DNA from: Granulicella arctica
GTDB lineage: Bacteria; Acidobacteriota; Terriglobia; Terriglobales; Acidobacteriaceae
DNA length: 64,000 nt
NCBI RefSeq assembly: GCF_025685605.1
Contig: NZ_JAGTUT010000003.1
Coordinates: 179,986 to 243,985, forward strand
Direction of reading: 5' to 3'
Part shown: positions 1 through 9,546 of the stretch, one piece after another
How the letters are laid out: every line of letters starts with the position of its first letter
Position numbering within the stretch: the first letter of the stretch is position 1
Position numbers and translations under genes: made by a program
The notes under the pieces: model-generated
The model's input: the letters and a program-made list of their open reading frames with translations, nothing else
Databases searched by the model: none
What the model was told of the DNA's origin: nothing

Positions 1-95
1 GCCAATCTTAGGGTGTCTCATACCCGACTAAGAACGGATCAGGCTGATGCAACGACGCTTCGTAGGGAACGAGAGTACAGGCTGCCGGTTCGAAG

Positions 96-140
96 CATTG
101 GAGAACAGGAAAGCGGCGCCAAGCTACCTGTTCTCCAATG
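96..140. repeat. 14-bp perfect inverted repeat with 17-nt spacer
   Basis: CATTGGAGAACAGG at 96-109 is followed by its exact reverse complement at 127-140. There is no T-tract on either side, so a Rho-independent terminator is not supported. It lies just beyond the 3' end of the leftward SDR gene and could be a hairpin at a transcript end, an operator or the end of a small element. Confidence 0.6.
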
Positions 141-209
141 ATGGCCGCGGTCGCCGGGAGAATCAATTCTTCTAAGGCAGGCGATACCCACGGTGGTTAA
201 AGATGCAAC

Positions 210-1148
210 CTAGCGACCTTGAAGGGCCACCAACTGCTCAGAGTCGATCCAAAGCTTCGTGGATGCAGCTGTGTCGTATGACGCTAGGGAGGATCGAGTT
301 TCGCTTAGGAGACCATTCTTCGAGTGGTAATATTTGCCGGAACTGCCGACGTACGCTGCGTCCTGATCCAACACGGCAAGAGCTTCTCCTGAAAGCGGCA
401 TTTGACCCATCGTCATACCTAGTTTGCGAAGGGCAAACTTGACGAGGGAAGTGCGGAATATCGCAGGTGCCCCTAACCCCATCCCCATATTAGGAAGAAA
501 CCCCGGATCGTAAGCGATAGAGCCGACCGTCGATCCTGCCTTCCGCAATCGTCTATTCAACTCGTAGGCATACATAATGACGCAGAGCTTCGACGTAGCG
601 TATCTACGGCCACCGGAGATCGGCTTGCCGTCCCGTCCTTGCGTGGCGAGTGCCTTTGCATCCGGTTCTGCTGCTTTGCCAACTGACTTGCCATCCATCA
701 AAGCTGGATCGTGCGTTCCGCTTGCCGTCCAGACGATGCGACCGGCCGGGGCTACAGAATCGAGCAACAGATTGACCAGTAGGAAATGCCCAAGACAGTT
801 CGACGCGAACGTTGTCTCATAGCCATCGGCACTATAGCTGGCCGGCCCGTTGGCTTGAATGCCCGCGTTGCAGATAATGCCGTCGATGCTCTCCGTCTTC
901 GCACCGGGCGCTTTGAGCATCTCTAAACATGTCGTGGCTCCGTCACGAACTGAAGCAAGCGAATTGAGGTCCAGCGTCAGGGTCTGAACTCTGACGCCTG
1001 TCTCATCTCGTACTTGCTGCGCTCCCTTCTCCACGCGCTCAGGATTGCGGCCTGCGAGGATCAAGTCGCACCCATAGCGCTGAGCTAATGTTCTCGCTCC
1101 AACAAGGCCCAGTCCGGCGTGGCCGCCCGTCATCAATACAGTAGGCAT
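210..1148 (-). CDS. SDR-family NAD(P)-dependent oxidoreductase
   Basis: A short-chain dehydrogenase/reductase of the retinol-dehydrogenase / protochlorophyllide-reductase-like branch, about 312 residues. The N-terminal Rossmann glycine motif is TGGHAGLG, the structural NAG motif occurs in CNAGIQ, and the catalytic YxxxK is YATSK. The reading frame extends further upstream, but the ATG at 1148 begins directly before the Rossmann fold (MPTVLMTGG) and has GAGAGA just upstream, so I prefer it. The substrate cannot be told from sequence. It stands alone, with the ISNCY-type element beginning about 100 bp upstream, so its native promoter may have been displaced. Confidence 0.85.
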   Translation of the reverse strand: MPTVLMTGGHAGLGLVGARTLAQRYGCDLILAGRNPERVEKGAQQVRDETGVRVQTLTLDLNSLASVRDGATTCLEMLKAPGAKTESIDGIICNAGIQANGPASYSADGYETTFASNCLGHFLLVNLLLDSVAPAGRIVWTASGTHDPALMDGKSVGKAAEPDAKALATQGRDGKPISGGRRYATSKLCVIMYAYELNRRLRKAGSTVGSIAYDPGFLPNMGMGLGAPAIFRTSLVKFALRKLGMTMGQMPLSGEALAVLDQDAAYVGSSGKYYHSKNGLLSETRSSLASYDTAASTKLWIDSEQLVALQGR

Positions 1149-1252
1149 AGATCTCTCAGTCAGCCTATCTGATGCGTGATCCATAGGCGCAACCCTCAGA
1201 TCACCGGGTCCGACCAGCACATTTCTCTTGGGGCGCTACGGAACGTGTTGGT

Positions 1253-2779
1253 GCAAAGTTGAATTGGCCAGATCTCTGCAAAGTAGAAATGTCCAGTAGC
1301 AGTCGGTGCGGTGTGTAATGTGTGAGATCGCTGCACTTGCGATTTCCAAGGACTGTGGGAAGAGTGGGACAGCTTCATCGTTCCACGCTTTCCATCAGGC
1401 CGTCATTTCCACCGCTTCAGTTTTCGTTCGCGTTTTTGATAATTGATCTTCTCACTGTTGGTCTTGACCTTCGGAACATACTTAACATCCTGCTGCGCTT
1501 TGATGAGTGCGAGCGCATGACCGAGGCGCTTGTTCTCGACGATGGCGGTATGATTGACTCGCTGATCCTTGTCGAAGACTCGGTAGGGAAGCACCTGGCC
1601 CTTCCAGCGCACCTCCAGGCGTCCATCTGCGAAGTCATAAAGATCCACGTACTGGCCACCCAGTTCCTCCGACACAGCACTGCGCTCGAGGATAAGCTGC
1701 TTGCGATCATATGCAAGCGTCAGTTGCTGACCCACGTGTCGTTGTTCACGATGGCACAGGATATCGCTCATTCGGTCAGCGCTCAACGCCAGCCGACGGT
1801 GCAGGTCGTCCGGCTTCGCCGCACGGACAGCGAACTTCTCGTTGAAGCGGTTCAGGAACTCCGGCAGGAACGCGTTGCCGGCCTGCATGTCGCAGACATC
1901 ATCCAGACGAAGCTCCTTGACTAGGCGGTCCTGCAAGGTGCGGTTCACGCGTTCCACGCGCCCCTTGGCCTGACTGGAGTTAGCGCAGATGATCTCGATG
2001 TTCAACTCGGCCAGAGCACGGCCGAACTGCGTCATGCCTGCGCCACCCTTCGCATCCCGGTTGATCCGGAACACAGTGTGCTTGTCCGAGTAGAAGGCAA
2101 CAGGGCAGCCGTGCGCATCGAGATATCCGCGCAGGCAGTCGAAGTAGGAAGACGTGCTCTCGCTCGGCACGAAGCGCAGCTGCATCAGCTTGCCCGTAGC
2201 ATCGTCGATAAAGACCAGCAAGGAACATGCTGCGCCACGCTCTTCAAACCAGCGATGATCACTGCCGTCGATCTGGATCAGCTCGCCGTAACTCTCGCGT
2301 CGAAGACGGGGCTGGTGGAAGCTTCTGCGCTGCTTTCGTGAAAGCCATAATCCATCCTCGACCATCCACTTGCGCAGAGTCTCGCGCGAGACCTTCACGC
2401 CATCCTTGGCCAGCAGAACCTCCGCCGCCAGGCTCGGACCAAAGTCCGCGTAACGCAGTCGCACCAGCCCGATCACGTACTCGCGGATCCCGGAGATCAG
2501 TTGGTTGTTCGAGGTGCGGCCGCGGGCCTTATGGATCATCGCGCCGCCACCACCGTCGCGGTACGCTACCACCAGCCGGCGTGTCTGCCGCGTGCTCAGC
2601 CCCAGGATCGCAGCCGCTGAGACTTCGGTACGACGCTTCGCCAGGACCTCAGACAGGACTTCTATCCGTCGTAGTTCGTGTCCACTCATGTTGAAAAGAT
2701 CCAATCTCCGCCTCCGTCATCTCTCGGAGGGGTAGTTTGGACATTTCAACTTTGCAGACACCGGACACTTCTACTTTGC
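1253..2779 (-). mobile_element. ISNCY-type insertion sequence
   Basis: About 1.53 kb. Imperfect terminal inverted repeats of about 41 bp lie at 1253-1294 and 2739-2779. Each end carries two GCAAAGT(A/T)GAA blocks and finishes in a TGTCC-type motif. One intact leftward transposase fills the element. No convincing target duplication was found by eye. Confidence 0.75.
1403..2704 (-). CDS. ISNCY-family DDE transposase
   Basis: A full-length transposase of 433 residues, apparently intact. An N-terminal helix-turn-helix region (about residues 10-60, with STRQTRRLV) precedes an integrase-type RNase H catalytic core. Acidic catalytic candidates are in IQIDGSDHRWF (about 145-155), in VFIDDATG, and the downstream E in the QAKGRVERVNRT segment. 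The C-terminus is strongly basic. The TTG at 2704 has GGAGG six bases upstream; an in-frame ATG (MSGHELRR) lies five codons further in. The family name rests on overall resemblance to ISNCY (ISDol1/ISBj12-like) transposases. Confidence 0.85.
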   Translation of the reverse strand: MDLFNMSGHELRRIEVLSEVLAKRRTEVSAAAILGLSTRQTRRLVVAYRDGGGGAMIHKARGRTSNNQLISGIREYVIGLVRLRYADFGPSLAAEVLLAKDGVKVSRETLRKWMVEDGLWLSRKQRRSFHQPRLRRESYGELIQIDGSDHRWFEERGAACSLLVFIDDATGKLMQLRFVPSESTSSYFDCLRGYLDAHGCPVAFYSDKHTVFRINRDAKGGAGMTQFGRALAELNIEIICANSSQAKGRVERVNRTLQDRLVKELRLDDVCDMQAGNAFLPEFLNRFNEKFAVRAAKPDDLHRRLALSADRMSDILCHREQRHVGQQLTLAYDRKQLILERSAVSEELGGQYVDLYDFADGRLEVRWKGQVLPYRVFDKDQRVNHTAIVENKRLGHALALIKAQQDVKYVPKVKTNSEKINYQKRERKLKRWK

Positions 2780-2864
2780 GCGTACAAATCGACTATACAT
2801 AATGTAGGTTATCAGACATAAATCTTTAATATCAATTATAACGAACTTTTTCAATGACTGTAAG

Positions 2865-3176
2865 TTAGTCAATGAAGATGTCGAAGTCTGCCTTCTGCAG
2901 ACGCTCGAAGGCGATGTGTTCTTTCTCAGCAAAGACGACAAATCGGAACGCGCTGGCAGGCTGTTGGGCTGTTACAGTGAACTGCTTGAGGGTAGGTTCA
3001 GAGACACCCAGGGAGCGAAGACACGCCACCAGCTCATTGTGCCCTGAGAAGGTCTGCTCGTCGCTCCCAAAAGCACCTGCACTCCCGAGAATTGGTTATC
3101 CTGCCACACGAAGCACGTTTTCTGTCTGTTCTTCGTCAGAGGAAATGATCCGGCGCACAGCCAATCTGCAAAGCAT
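2865..3176 (-). pseudogene. Repeated small gene of unknown function, copy 1 (nonsense mutation)
   Basis: The minus strand reads a protein of about 103 residues starting MLCRLAVRRII and ending DFDIFID. A TAA interrupts it after VLRVAG, where copy 2 (41169-41479) has GAA in VAGEPILG. Otherwise the copies are close to identical in long blocks such as SLGVSEPTLKQFTV and TAQQPASAF. The homology continues into flanking DNA to about 3322. A third, promoter-end fragment is at 43834-43890. I do not recognise the family. Conservation of reading frame between copies argues it was once a real gene. Confidence 0.6.
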
Positions 3177-3298
3177 GCACACAGGCTAGCATCGATCTAT
3201 TCTTAGGGAACCCCCGCCGGCTTGCACCCACCTACCCAAATTGCGTGATCAACGCTTCCCGCCCCGTGCGAAGGTAAGACTTCGAGGTAAGGTGCCCC

Positions 3299-3322
3299 AT
3301 GACAACCGGATTTGTCGTGGGT
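3299..3322 (+). repeat. Family-B palindromic repeat, copy 1
   Basis: Contains GACAACCGGATTTGTCGTGG, a short hairpin (GACAA/TTGTC arms) followed by a GTGGGT tail. Related copies are at 30745-30784 (minus), 35146-35188, 41556-41580, 46497-46553 (minus) and 54581-54608. Here it ends the duplicated block containing pseudogene copy 1. Confidence 0.55.
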
Positions 3323-3395
3323 AGGCTGTAAAGACATGTAGAGCATGCCTCCGGAAACTGGGAGGCGCTTTAAGATCGTCTGCTAGGGTATTTCA

Positions 3396-4220
3396 ATGCG
3401 CCAAGTCTGGCTGGCTTTCCTACTGGGTAGTTCTCTTATATGTGCAGCACAACAACCTGTGCCTCCAAAGCTGACAGCCGAGCAGCAGACACTTTTCGAT
3501 GCAGCGAAGAGGGACTTCGGCGAACATCATCCAGAGCTCGCTTTGCAGAAGATGAAGCAGCTTCACGCGATGGTTCCTGAGAACCCGACAATCACAGACG
3601 GCACCGCAGAAACAGCTGTGACTCTAGGAGATGATGTTTACGCTCTTTCGCTGCTAAAACCGTGGACTGCTACACATCCGGAAGACTCGTTCGCATTAGA
3701 GTGGCTGGCACGCGCCTACGCCGAAACCGGCGATGCGGCTGACCGCGATAGAACAATTGCTGCCGTGCTCAAGCTGCACGAAACAACTACAAATGAACAG
3801 TTTAAGCATGCGGACCGGTTTGTTGTGGAGCGCGTGAAGCTAGCTAATGGCAACCTGGACATCTTCTATGCAATCGTCCCCTTCAGCCGATATCACATCT
3901 ACATGCTTGGGCGTCAAGTGGACGCCAGCAACGCACTCATTCGGCAGATCACACTTGAGAGTAACGATATGGATCAGGTTGGCTTTGCAAAAGAGCATCC
4001 CGATTTGGTGGCTAAGGGAATGCGCCGCTTTTCGATGGACACCTACAGCGCCAGCAAAGCTGGCCCAAACGGTACGGCAACACAAACTCAGTCACTCATG
4101 GAGTTTATAGACGGGCAGCCAAGCTATGACGACACGAAAGCTCGAATGCTGAAGGTGGCAAATGGAGACACTTTTCCTATGGAAACGCGCTCGGGTGTAC
4201 CCGTACCGAAGTCGAACTAG
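3396..4220 (+). CDS. Secreted TPR-like hypothetical protein
   Basis: 274 residues with a cleavable signal peptide (MRQVWLAFLLGSSLICAAQQ). The mature part is mostly helical, with TPR-like spacing at about residues 28-120 (LFDAAKRDFGEHHPELALQK, then FALEWLARAYAETGDAADRD). The C-terminal half has no recognised motif and ends SGVPVPKSN. It is probably periplasmic and may bind a partner protein. The ATG at 3396 begins the signal peptide. Function is not recognised. Confidence 0.75.
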   Translation: MRQVWLAFLLGSSLICAAQQPVPPKLTAEQQTLFDAAKRDFGEHHPELALQKMKQLHAMVPENPTITDGTAETAVTLGDDVYALSLLKPWTATHPEDSFALEWLARAYAETGDAADRDRTIAAVLKLHETTTNEQFKHADRFVVERVKLANGNLDIFYAIVPFSRYHIYMLGRQVDASNALIRQITLESNDMDQVGFAKEHPDLVAKGMRRFSMDTYSASKAGPNGTATQTQSLMEFIDGQPSYDDTKARMLKVANGDTFPMETRSGVPVPKSN

Positions 4221-4362
4221 GCACAAATAGTTATGAATGGCACTGTGTTTTACGCATGACAAGGGTCTTGTGTCGTACGTTGAAGCAGCCATTTCTAATC
4301 CTGTACTTATTGAAACCACAGTTTCAGCAAGGTACACTCGCTGTGAATACAGCGGAGGTTCT

Positions 4363-4749
4363 ATGAAGCGAGTCACTGGTATCGGCGGCATCTTTTTCAA
4401 GGCAAAGGATGCACCTGCGCTGCAGGCCTGGTACAAGCGTCATCTTGGCATCGATGTTCAGACGTGGGGCGGTGCAGCATTCGACTGGACCGACTTGGAT
4501 GGCAAGCCTACGGGTGGAACGACCGCTTGGTCTGTTGCTCCGGAAGAAAGCGCCCAGTTTGCTCCAAGCAAAGCCTCATTCATGGTCAACTATCGCGTTG
4601 AAGACCTTCACGCTCTCATCGAGGCTCTCAAAGCGGAGGGCTGCAACGTCCTCGACAAGATCGACGACTCTGAGTACGGGAAGTTTGGTTGGGTCATCGA
4701 TCCTGAAGGAAACAAGGTCGAGTTATGCCAACCACCCGCTGGTCAATGA
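4363..4749 (+). CDS. VOC-family (glyoxalase/bleomycin resistance-like) protein
   Basis: 128 residues with one vicinal-oxygen-chelate fold. It starts MKRVTGIGGIFFKAKD, has the substrate-cleft region WYKRHLGIDV, and ends with the typical VIDPEGNKVELCQPP strand that carries the metal-ligand Glu. The ATG at 4363 follows GGAGG at 4354-4358, which decides the start against a longer upstream frame. Members are dioxygenases, isomerases or resistance proteins; the sequence does not say which. Confidence 0.85.
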   Translation: MKRVTGIGGIFFKAKDAPALQAWYKRHLGIDVQTWGGAAFDWTDLDGKPTGGTTAWSVAPEESAQFAPSKASFMVNYRVEDLHALIEALKAEGCNVLDKIDDSEYGKFGWVIDPEGNKVELCQPPAGQ

Positions 4750-4948
4750 AGCGAGTAGGTCATATGATGAAGTCGCCTCCACCGCAAACTTACATACGAT
4801 AAGGGACGTTATCACGTCTTCATTGCGCCGCATTGTCGTACCCGTATGCGCTTTCGGATATGAAACCAAAGGTCTGAAAGCTTTTAGGGGTATTCGGCCG
4901 AGCCCCCCCACATTTGGTAGTGTCATAGGAAGAATAAGGAAATCCACA

Positions 4949-5608
4949 ATGGATAACGCTGTCAGCGTCGAAGCAGTGGTCACACAGGCCCAGCCCGTTT
5001 TGGACGCTTTCTACGATGCTGTAGTGGCTTGTGGCTTTAATCCTCCGTTCAAGCCAATAGTTCGCGTCGCCAATACAGCCGGCGCGACGCTCTATGATCC
5101 GGCGAGCCGCGCGGTGGTCTTAGTCCCCTATGAGGTCCTCCCTCCAGGTCGCCGCACGGCGATGGACCGCTTTGCGGCAATTGGCACACTCGGCTTATCT
5201 GGACGCGAACAATACACTGAGATATTTAACAATCTGCTGGTCGCACACGAACTTGGCCACTGGCTGCAGGAAGTTGCACAATGCCCGTTGAACCGCTGGC
5301 AAGCCGAATATGAGGCGAATCGGATCATGGTCGCGTTCTGGCGCGACTATCCCGCCCCATCACAAGCCGCTTCGACAGAAACACGTCTGGCGAACTTCGT
5401 GGTTCAAGCGCCGAACATTCCAAGTCCCTTGCCGAACGATGCTGGTATGGACGTCGAAGAATATTTCAATACACATCTTGGCGATATCGAGAGGAATCCG
5501 ATCGCCTACGCCGGGTTTCAAAAGTTGATGGTGCGCCAAGCTATGGCCGAACAACCTGTTCCCTCATTTTGCGAGCTCCTCTTGGGCATTCTGTCTCTCG
5601 ATACTTAG
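4949..5608 (+). CDS. Putative zinc metallopeptidase-like protein (HELGH)
   Basis: 219 residues. The motif HELGHWLQ (HExxH) at about residues 97-104 and a downstream E (WQAEYEANRI) resemble a gluzincin active site. There is no signal peptide or membrane segment, so it should be cytoplasmic. The longer open frame upstream overlaps the VOC gene and is discarded; the ATG at 4949 is preceded by an AGGAAGAATAAGGA purine tract. The family was not identified. Conservation of HELGH plus EYEAN suggests a DUF-type peptidase rather than chance. Confidence 0.7.
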   Translation: MDNAVSVEAVVTQAQPVLDAFYDAVVACGFNPPFKPIVRVANTAGATLYDPASRAVVLVPYEVLPPGRRTAMDRFAAIGTLGLSGREQYTEIFNNLLVAHELGHWLQEVAQCPLNRWQAEYEANRIMVAFWRDYPAPSQAASTETRLANFVVQAPNIPSPLPNDAGMDVEEYFNTHLGDIERNPIAYAGFQKLMVRQAMAEQPVPSFCELLLGILSLDT

Positions 5609-5689
5609 TACCGCGCCATCGGTCTGCGAAAGCATTCTCATCACGCATGATAATGTCACTTATCAAATATAATAAACACCGCGATCGGG

Positions 5690-6889
5690 TGGGCTGTCGT
5701 GTTCAGTTTTAGGTTTGCTGACCGTCGTCCTGCGCATGACACAGGCCATTGTTCTAAGAATAGATAGCTCTAATCGACCGCAAACGTGTCTTAAGCAGCG
5801 TGTGTCCGAGTGCCACGTGGCGCGTTTGTTTCCGCAACGTGATCTCAGTGCGTGGTAACGCGCAGCCGTTATCCTTTGCGGTCGGAGGCTGCCCATGCGC
5901 TCTGCGTCAGCGTTGTCTTGGGCTAGACATTTCCCCGGTTCGTACGAACGCTCTTCTTTACGCCAGCGCTTTCGTGGTTTGCCGGACATAGGCCAGCCCA
6001 GGAAATGAGTTGCGCTGCTGTCGGAAACTGTTCCATGATTGCGCCTATCTCGGCCAGGATGCTGGCGGCAGATTCTTCCTTGATGCCAGGAATGCTCTGG
6101 AGTAGATGGGACGCCTAGGCAAGTGCCGGGTCTTCCATGCGCCGCCGGATCTCGCGGTTGAGCGCTTCCACCACTACCTCCAGGAACTCGAGGTGACGAA
6201 GAGCATGCCGAATAAGGGAATCGCTGATGGTCGCTCAACCGATGATCGGCAACAGAAGCTGTGATTTGCGGAATCTTCTCTCGGGCCTTCTTCTTGGCCA
6301 GATCAGCGATCTGCTCTGCGGTCATCTGACCATCCAGAAGCGCGGCAAGCATCAGTTTGCCTGAAACACAGAAGACGTCTGACAAGACGTCACCGAGCTT
6401 GACGTTCGCATCTTCAAGCACCTTTTGAACCCGGTTCCGCTCCCTTGAGTTCTCGGCGATTAGCTGCCTGCGAGGACGCGTGAGGTTGCGTATTTCCCGA
6501 ATCGCTAACGGTGGAATGAAGCTTGGACGGATCATGCCATGACGAAGCAGATGAGCCAGCCACCGGCTATCGTTAGGATCGGTCTTGTGTCCGCGCCTGT
6601 TCTGCAGGTCCGCGGCGTTAGCCAGGGTCACTCGGACATGGGACTCAAGCAGGTTGAAGACCGGTTTCCAGTAGCTGCCATTGCTTTTCATTACAGCATG
6701 GGTGCAACCTTCGGCGACCAGTCATTCGCCGAGCCGCTGAACCTCGCTCACAATCGTGCCAAACTTCTTGATCTGGGTACGGGGTTCATCTCTTGCGCCG
6801 CCGGTCATGACGCAGACCAAGACGAACTTCTTGCCAACATCGATACGAGCACATCGCTCGAGAATCGCTTTGATCATCCACTCTTCCAT
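5690..6889 (-). pseudogene. IS110-family transposase, decayed
   Basis: Starting at the ATG complementary to 6887-6889 (MEEWMIKAIL), the frame reads the DEDD N-terminal half: RCARIDVGKKFVLV, then GCTHAVMKSNGSYWKPVFNL and GHKTDPNDSRWLAHLL. These are hallmarks of IS110 transposases. A tryptophan codon before the VMKSNGSYWKP block has become TGA, and at least two frameshifts follow after the REKIPQITA region. The C-terminal serine-containing domain is recognisable only in pieces. Element ends were not defined. Confidence 0.8.
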
Positions 6890-7162
6890 TGCGGACAAGC
6901 AGCCGGCGGCGAGTTAGGCATATTGTTCTACGGGCTCAGAAGAGGCACCAATCAGGTATACGTGATCCGCCGGCAGGTCAGATTATCATTCGGGGTCAGA
7001 CCACCAATAAGTCCGCGACCCTTTACCTGTTCGCACCTGAAATCGCCACCCGCACCGGCGCCTCAGTCAACGGAACCCTTCTCATCCTCAGGTGTGGCCG
7101 CATCGCGGCCATCGAGGATTATCATGCGTGAAGCCCAGCCTGACAATTCCAAAATGTAAATT

Positions 7163-7460
7163 TTAGAGTGGCGACCTGATGCCCTGGGTCTTTCGCCAGG
7201 CTAGATTGGAACCGTTGGTCGGGACACGAACCTGGGGCGGGTGGGTCGGTCTCGGTGGCTACCCCGTGCTACTCGATGGCGGAACCATCGAAGCCCTGAG
7301 CATCGGTTTTACACTCTCGCCGGCAAGTTCGATATCGAGAACATCGGCGTCTCGCCGAACGTCGAGGACGACCCGAACCTCGTCGCTCACGGCTACCATC
7401 CGCAGCTGGAGCGGGCTGTCGCCATCATCATGCAGGAGCTAAAGAAATCCTCGGTAAGTA
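7163..7460 (+). pseudogene. C-terminal remnant of a tricorn-type S41 protease
   Basis: The segment reads SGDLMPWVFRQARLEPLVG then TRTWGGWVGLGGYP, which matches the end of tricorn proteases. One frameshift near 7310-7320 leads into FDIENIGVSPNVEDDPNLV and ...PQLERAVAIIMQELKK, the conserved family terminus. Everything upstream of the last 90 or so residues is missing, so this is a dead fragment. It lies between the IS110 wreck and the M61 gene. Confidence 0.75.
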
Positions 7461-7555
7461 TTCTCTGCACCCCCTTACCTAGCTACCACAAACACCATGA
7501 ACTCGGACGATAGATCTATAGCGGTCGCAAGGTGCTCCTCGAAGGCAGAATCGAG

Positions 7556-9382
7556 CTAACGCGGTGCGAGTATGCCGCTCAAGAGATCTTCCTTGCCCGC
7601 GATGCGTTCCAGATGCGGGTACCGGAGCCCTTCGGTGTATGGCACATCAATAGTCTTGGGCACTCCGGCGAAACTCGCGATAAAGTGCAAGGGCTGTTTC
7701 GTTGCCAAAGCCGCGCGGAATGCATCACCGGACCATTTGACCCCATTGAGTGTATCGACCTTCATGCCGACAAAGAAACCTGCTTTCGCCGCTAGATCGC
7801 CCACCACAACGTCCGTTACCTCCCCTTGGCCGTTGGCTACCAAGCCGATCGTGTTCAAGCCAAGCGATCGCAGATCACTTGGGGGCGCTTGAAATGCATT
7901 GGGTTCGCCGGTGTAGATCAGCTTCCACCCAACCTTCTCCAGACCTCCAAGCGGCGCCTCGGCGTGTATGGTCTGCAGGCGATCTTCAAAGAAACCCTTC
8001 CAGTCGTACGGCGCGACCGCATTAAGAGAAGCAAATATGTCCTCTGCGGTGTAGGTCTTCACCCGTGCTTTGCCTGCGGGTTCACCGAAAAAGTTGCGGA
8101 AGAAATCATCCAAAGAGCGCTTGCCGCGGGTCTGCTGCAGCAGGATGGCGTCTGCCTCGAGCCAGATGAAGGTACCTTCTTCGTAGTAGTCGGTGCGACG
8201 CAAATAGGACGGCCAGTTGAACTTGCCGTTGACCACGTCGAGCATCGTGTGCCATGCGTCATCAGCAGTGTCCTGTAGCGGACGCCACTCTCGACCAGTG
8301 ATGTGCGTTAGATTTGCGGCTTGCGTGGCTAAATAATCCGTAGACTCTCTTTGGGACCACATACCACTGCGCGCGGCGAGTAGATTCCCGAGAAAGTCCG
8401 TCGCTCCCTCGTAGACCCATAGCAGGTCAGTCCTCATCGGCTGCTGATAGTTGCTGGTATACAGATCCGCTGGGCGCCGGAATTTGCCGTTCCACGAATG
8501 CGCATATTCATGTGGGAGCAGGTACGCAGCAAGGCGCTGCGGAATAGGATCGCGGAAGAAATTTGGTGCAAGCTGATCATCACTGGATTCGTGATGTTCA
8601 ATGCCTCCGCCGGAGGTGTACTGGCTGGCGTGAACCAGGAAGTGATAGTCGCGGAAGTGACCAGGACCAAATATTTGGTCGGCCTGCACGATGGCTGCAG
8701 AGAGCTTCGCAGCGTAGTTTGCACTGGGAAGATCAGCTTCATTTTCCGCCGCCACATCTAATTCATGTGGCTGGCCTGACACGGTAACGAGCGGTACCTT
8801 TCGTAAATACTGCCCCGCGAGCAATGGCGAATCCATCAGTGTTTCTAGGGACGCACTTTCAAAGGTGATGCCATCAGCGGATCTTTCTCCACGAAGAGCA
8901 CTTGCGAACTGCCATTCAGCAGGCAACTTGAGGTGCGCTTCGAAAGGGATGGTGCTTACTGGAGTGTCGGCTTTATAAAGCAGCAACTGATCCCAGCGCA
9001 GTAGCATCAAGCGTGCGCTCGCGACGCCTTCAGGCAGCAGGTAGTCGAACTCTATTTTGAGTTCATGGACATCCGCAGGAATCGTAAGATGGAAGGCAAA
9101 AGCGTCTGTAAGGTCACGTCGCCATGGGATTGTTTTCCCGTTTACGCGGAAGAAAAGACCGCCGATATTGCCCACACGGCCAGTGGGTGCGTGCTCTCCG
9201 GGGTACCACTCGGGATATGAAAGCGTGAGCGGGCCTGGTTGCACCATAATGCGCTCGTAAGTGTGTACCATCCGCTCGGCCGCGTGCGTGGCGTCCACGT
9301 CCAACTTCACGGGTGCTATCTGGGCACCAACGTGTGCTGCAGTGGCGGCGAAGACAGTCATTAGAATTGCAGCGCGGAGCAT
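7556..9382 (-). CDS. M61-family metallopeptidase (glycyl aminopeptidase-like), secreted
   Basis: 608 residues with signal peptide MLRAAILMTVFAATAAHVGA. An N-terminal beta-rich M61 domain is followed by the catalytic motif HEYAHSWNGK at about residue 290 and the third zinc ligand in VYEGATDFLGN. The C-terminal part (about 500-600) is PDZ-like (LGLNTIGLVANGQGEVTDVV). Length and domain order are normal for the family. The ATG at 9382 is chosen over an upstream frame start because it opens the signal peptide. It is probably periplasmic or outer-membrane associated. One intact and one broken M61 gene also lie at 36.8-41.0 kb. Confidence 0.9.
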   Translation of the reverse strand: MLRAAILMTVFAATAAHVGAQIAPVKLDVDATHAAERMVHTYERIMVQPGPLTLSYPEWYPGEHAPTGRVGNIGGLFFRVNGKTIPWRRDLTDAFAFHLTIPADVHELKIEFDYLLPEGVASARLMLLRWDQLLLYKADTPVSTIPFEAHLKLPAEWQFASALRGERSADGITFESASLETLMDSPLLAGQYLRKVPLVTVSGQPHELDVAAENEADLPSANYAAKLSAAIVQADQIFGPGHFRDYHFLVHASQYTSGGGIEHHESSDDQLAPNFFRDPIPQRLAAYLLPHEYAHSWNGKFRRPADLYTSNYQQPMRTDLLWVYEGATDFLGNLLAARSGMWSQRESTDYLATQAANLTHITGREWRPLQDTADDAWHTMLDVVNGKFNWPSYLRRTDYYEEGTFIWLEADAILLQQTRGKRSLDDFFRNFFGEPAGKARVKTYTAEDIFASLNAVAPYDWKGFFEDRLQTIHAEAPLGGLEKVGWKLIYTGEPNAFQAPPSDLRSLGLNTIGLVANGQGEVTDVVVGDLAAKAGFFVGMKVDTLNGVKWSGDAFRAALATKQPLHFIASFAGVPKTIDVPYTEGLRYPHLERIAGKEDLLSGILAPR

Positions 9383-9546
9383 ACACTCATTATCTCCCTG
9401 CTGATTAGCCGCGCAGATCGAACGCGCTGAAACAGGTCTAATTTTGCCAATCCTGGCTGATGAGTCCTGCTGAACGGATCTCACGCCGGTTAGTCATTCT
9501 TCATTGGTAGAACAATGTAGGCGTCCGAAGCCTAGGCTTCAGAGTC

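Noticed and set aside
6889..7131. 80-residue rightward frame ending CGRIAAIEDYHA
   Set aside because: The end is faintly like an SnoaL-type domain, but the rest is the complement of the IS110 start; too little to call a gene.
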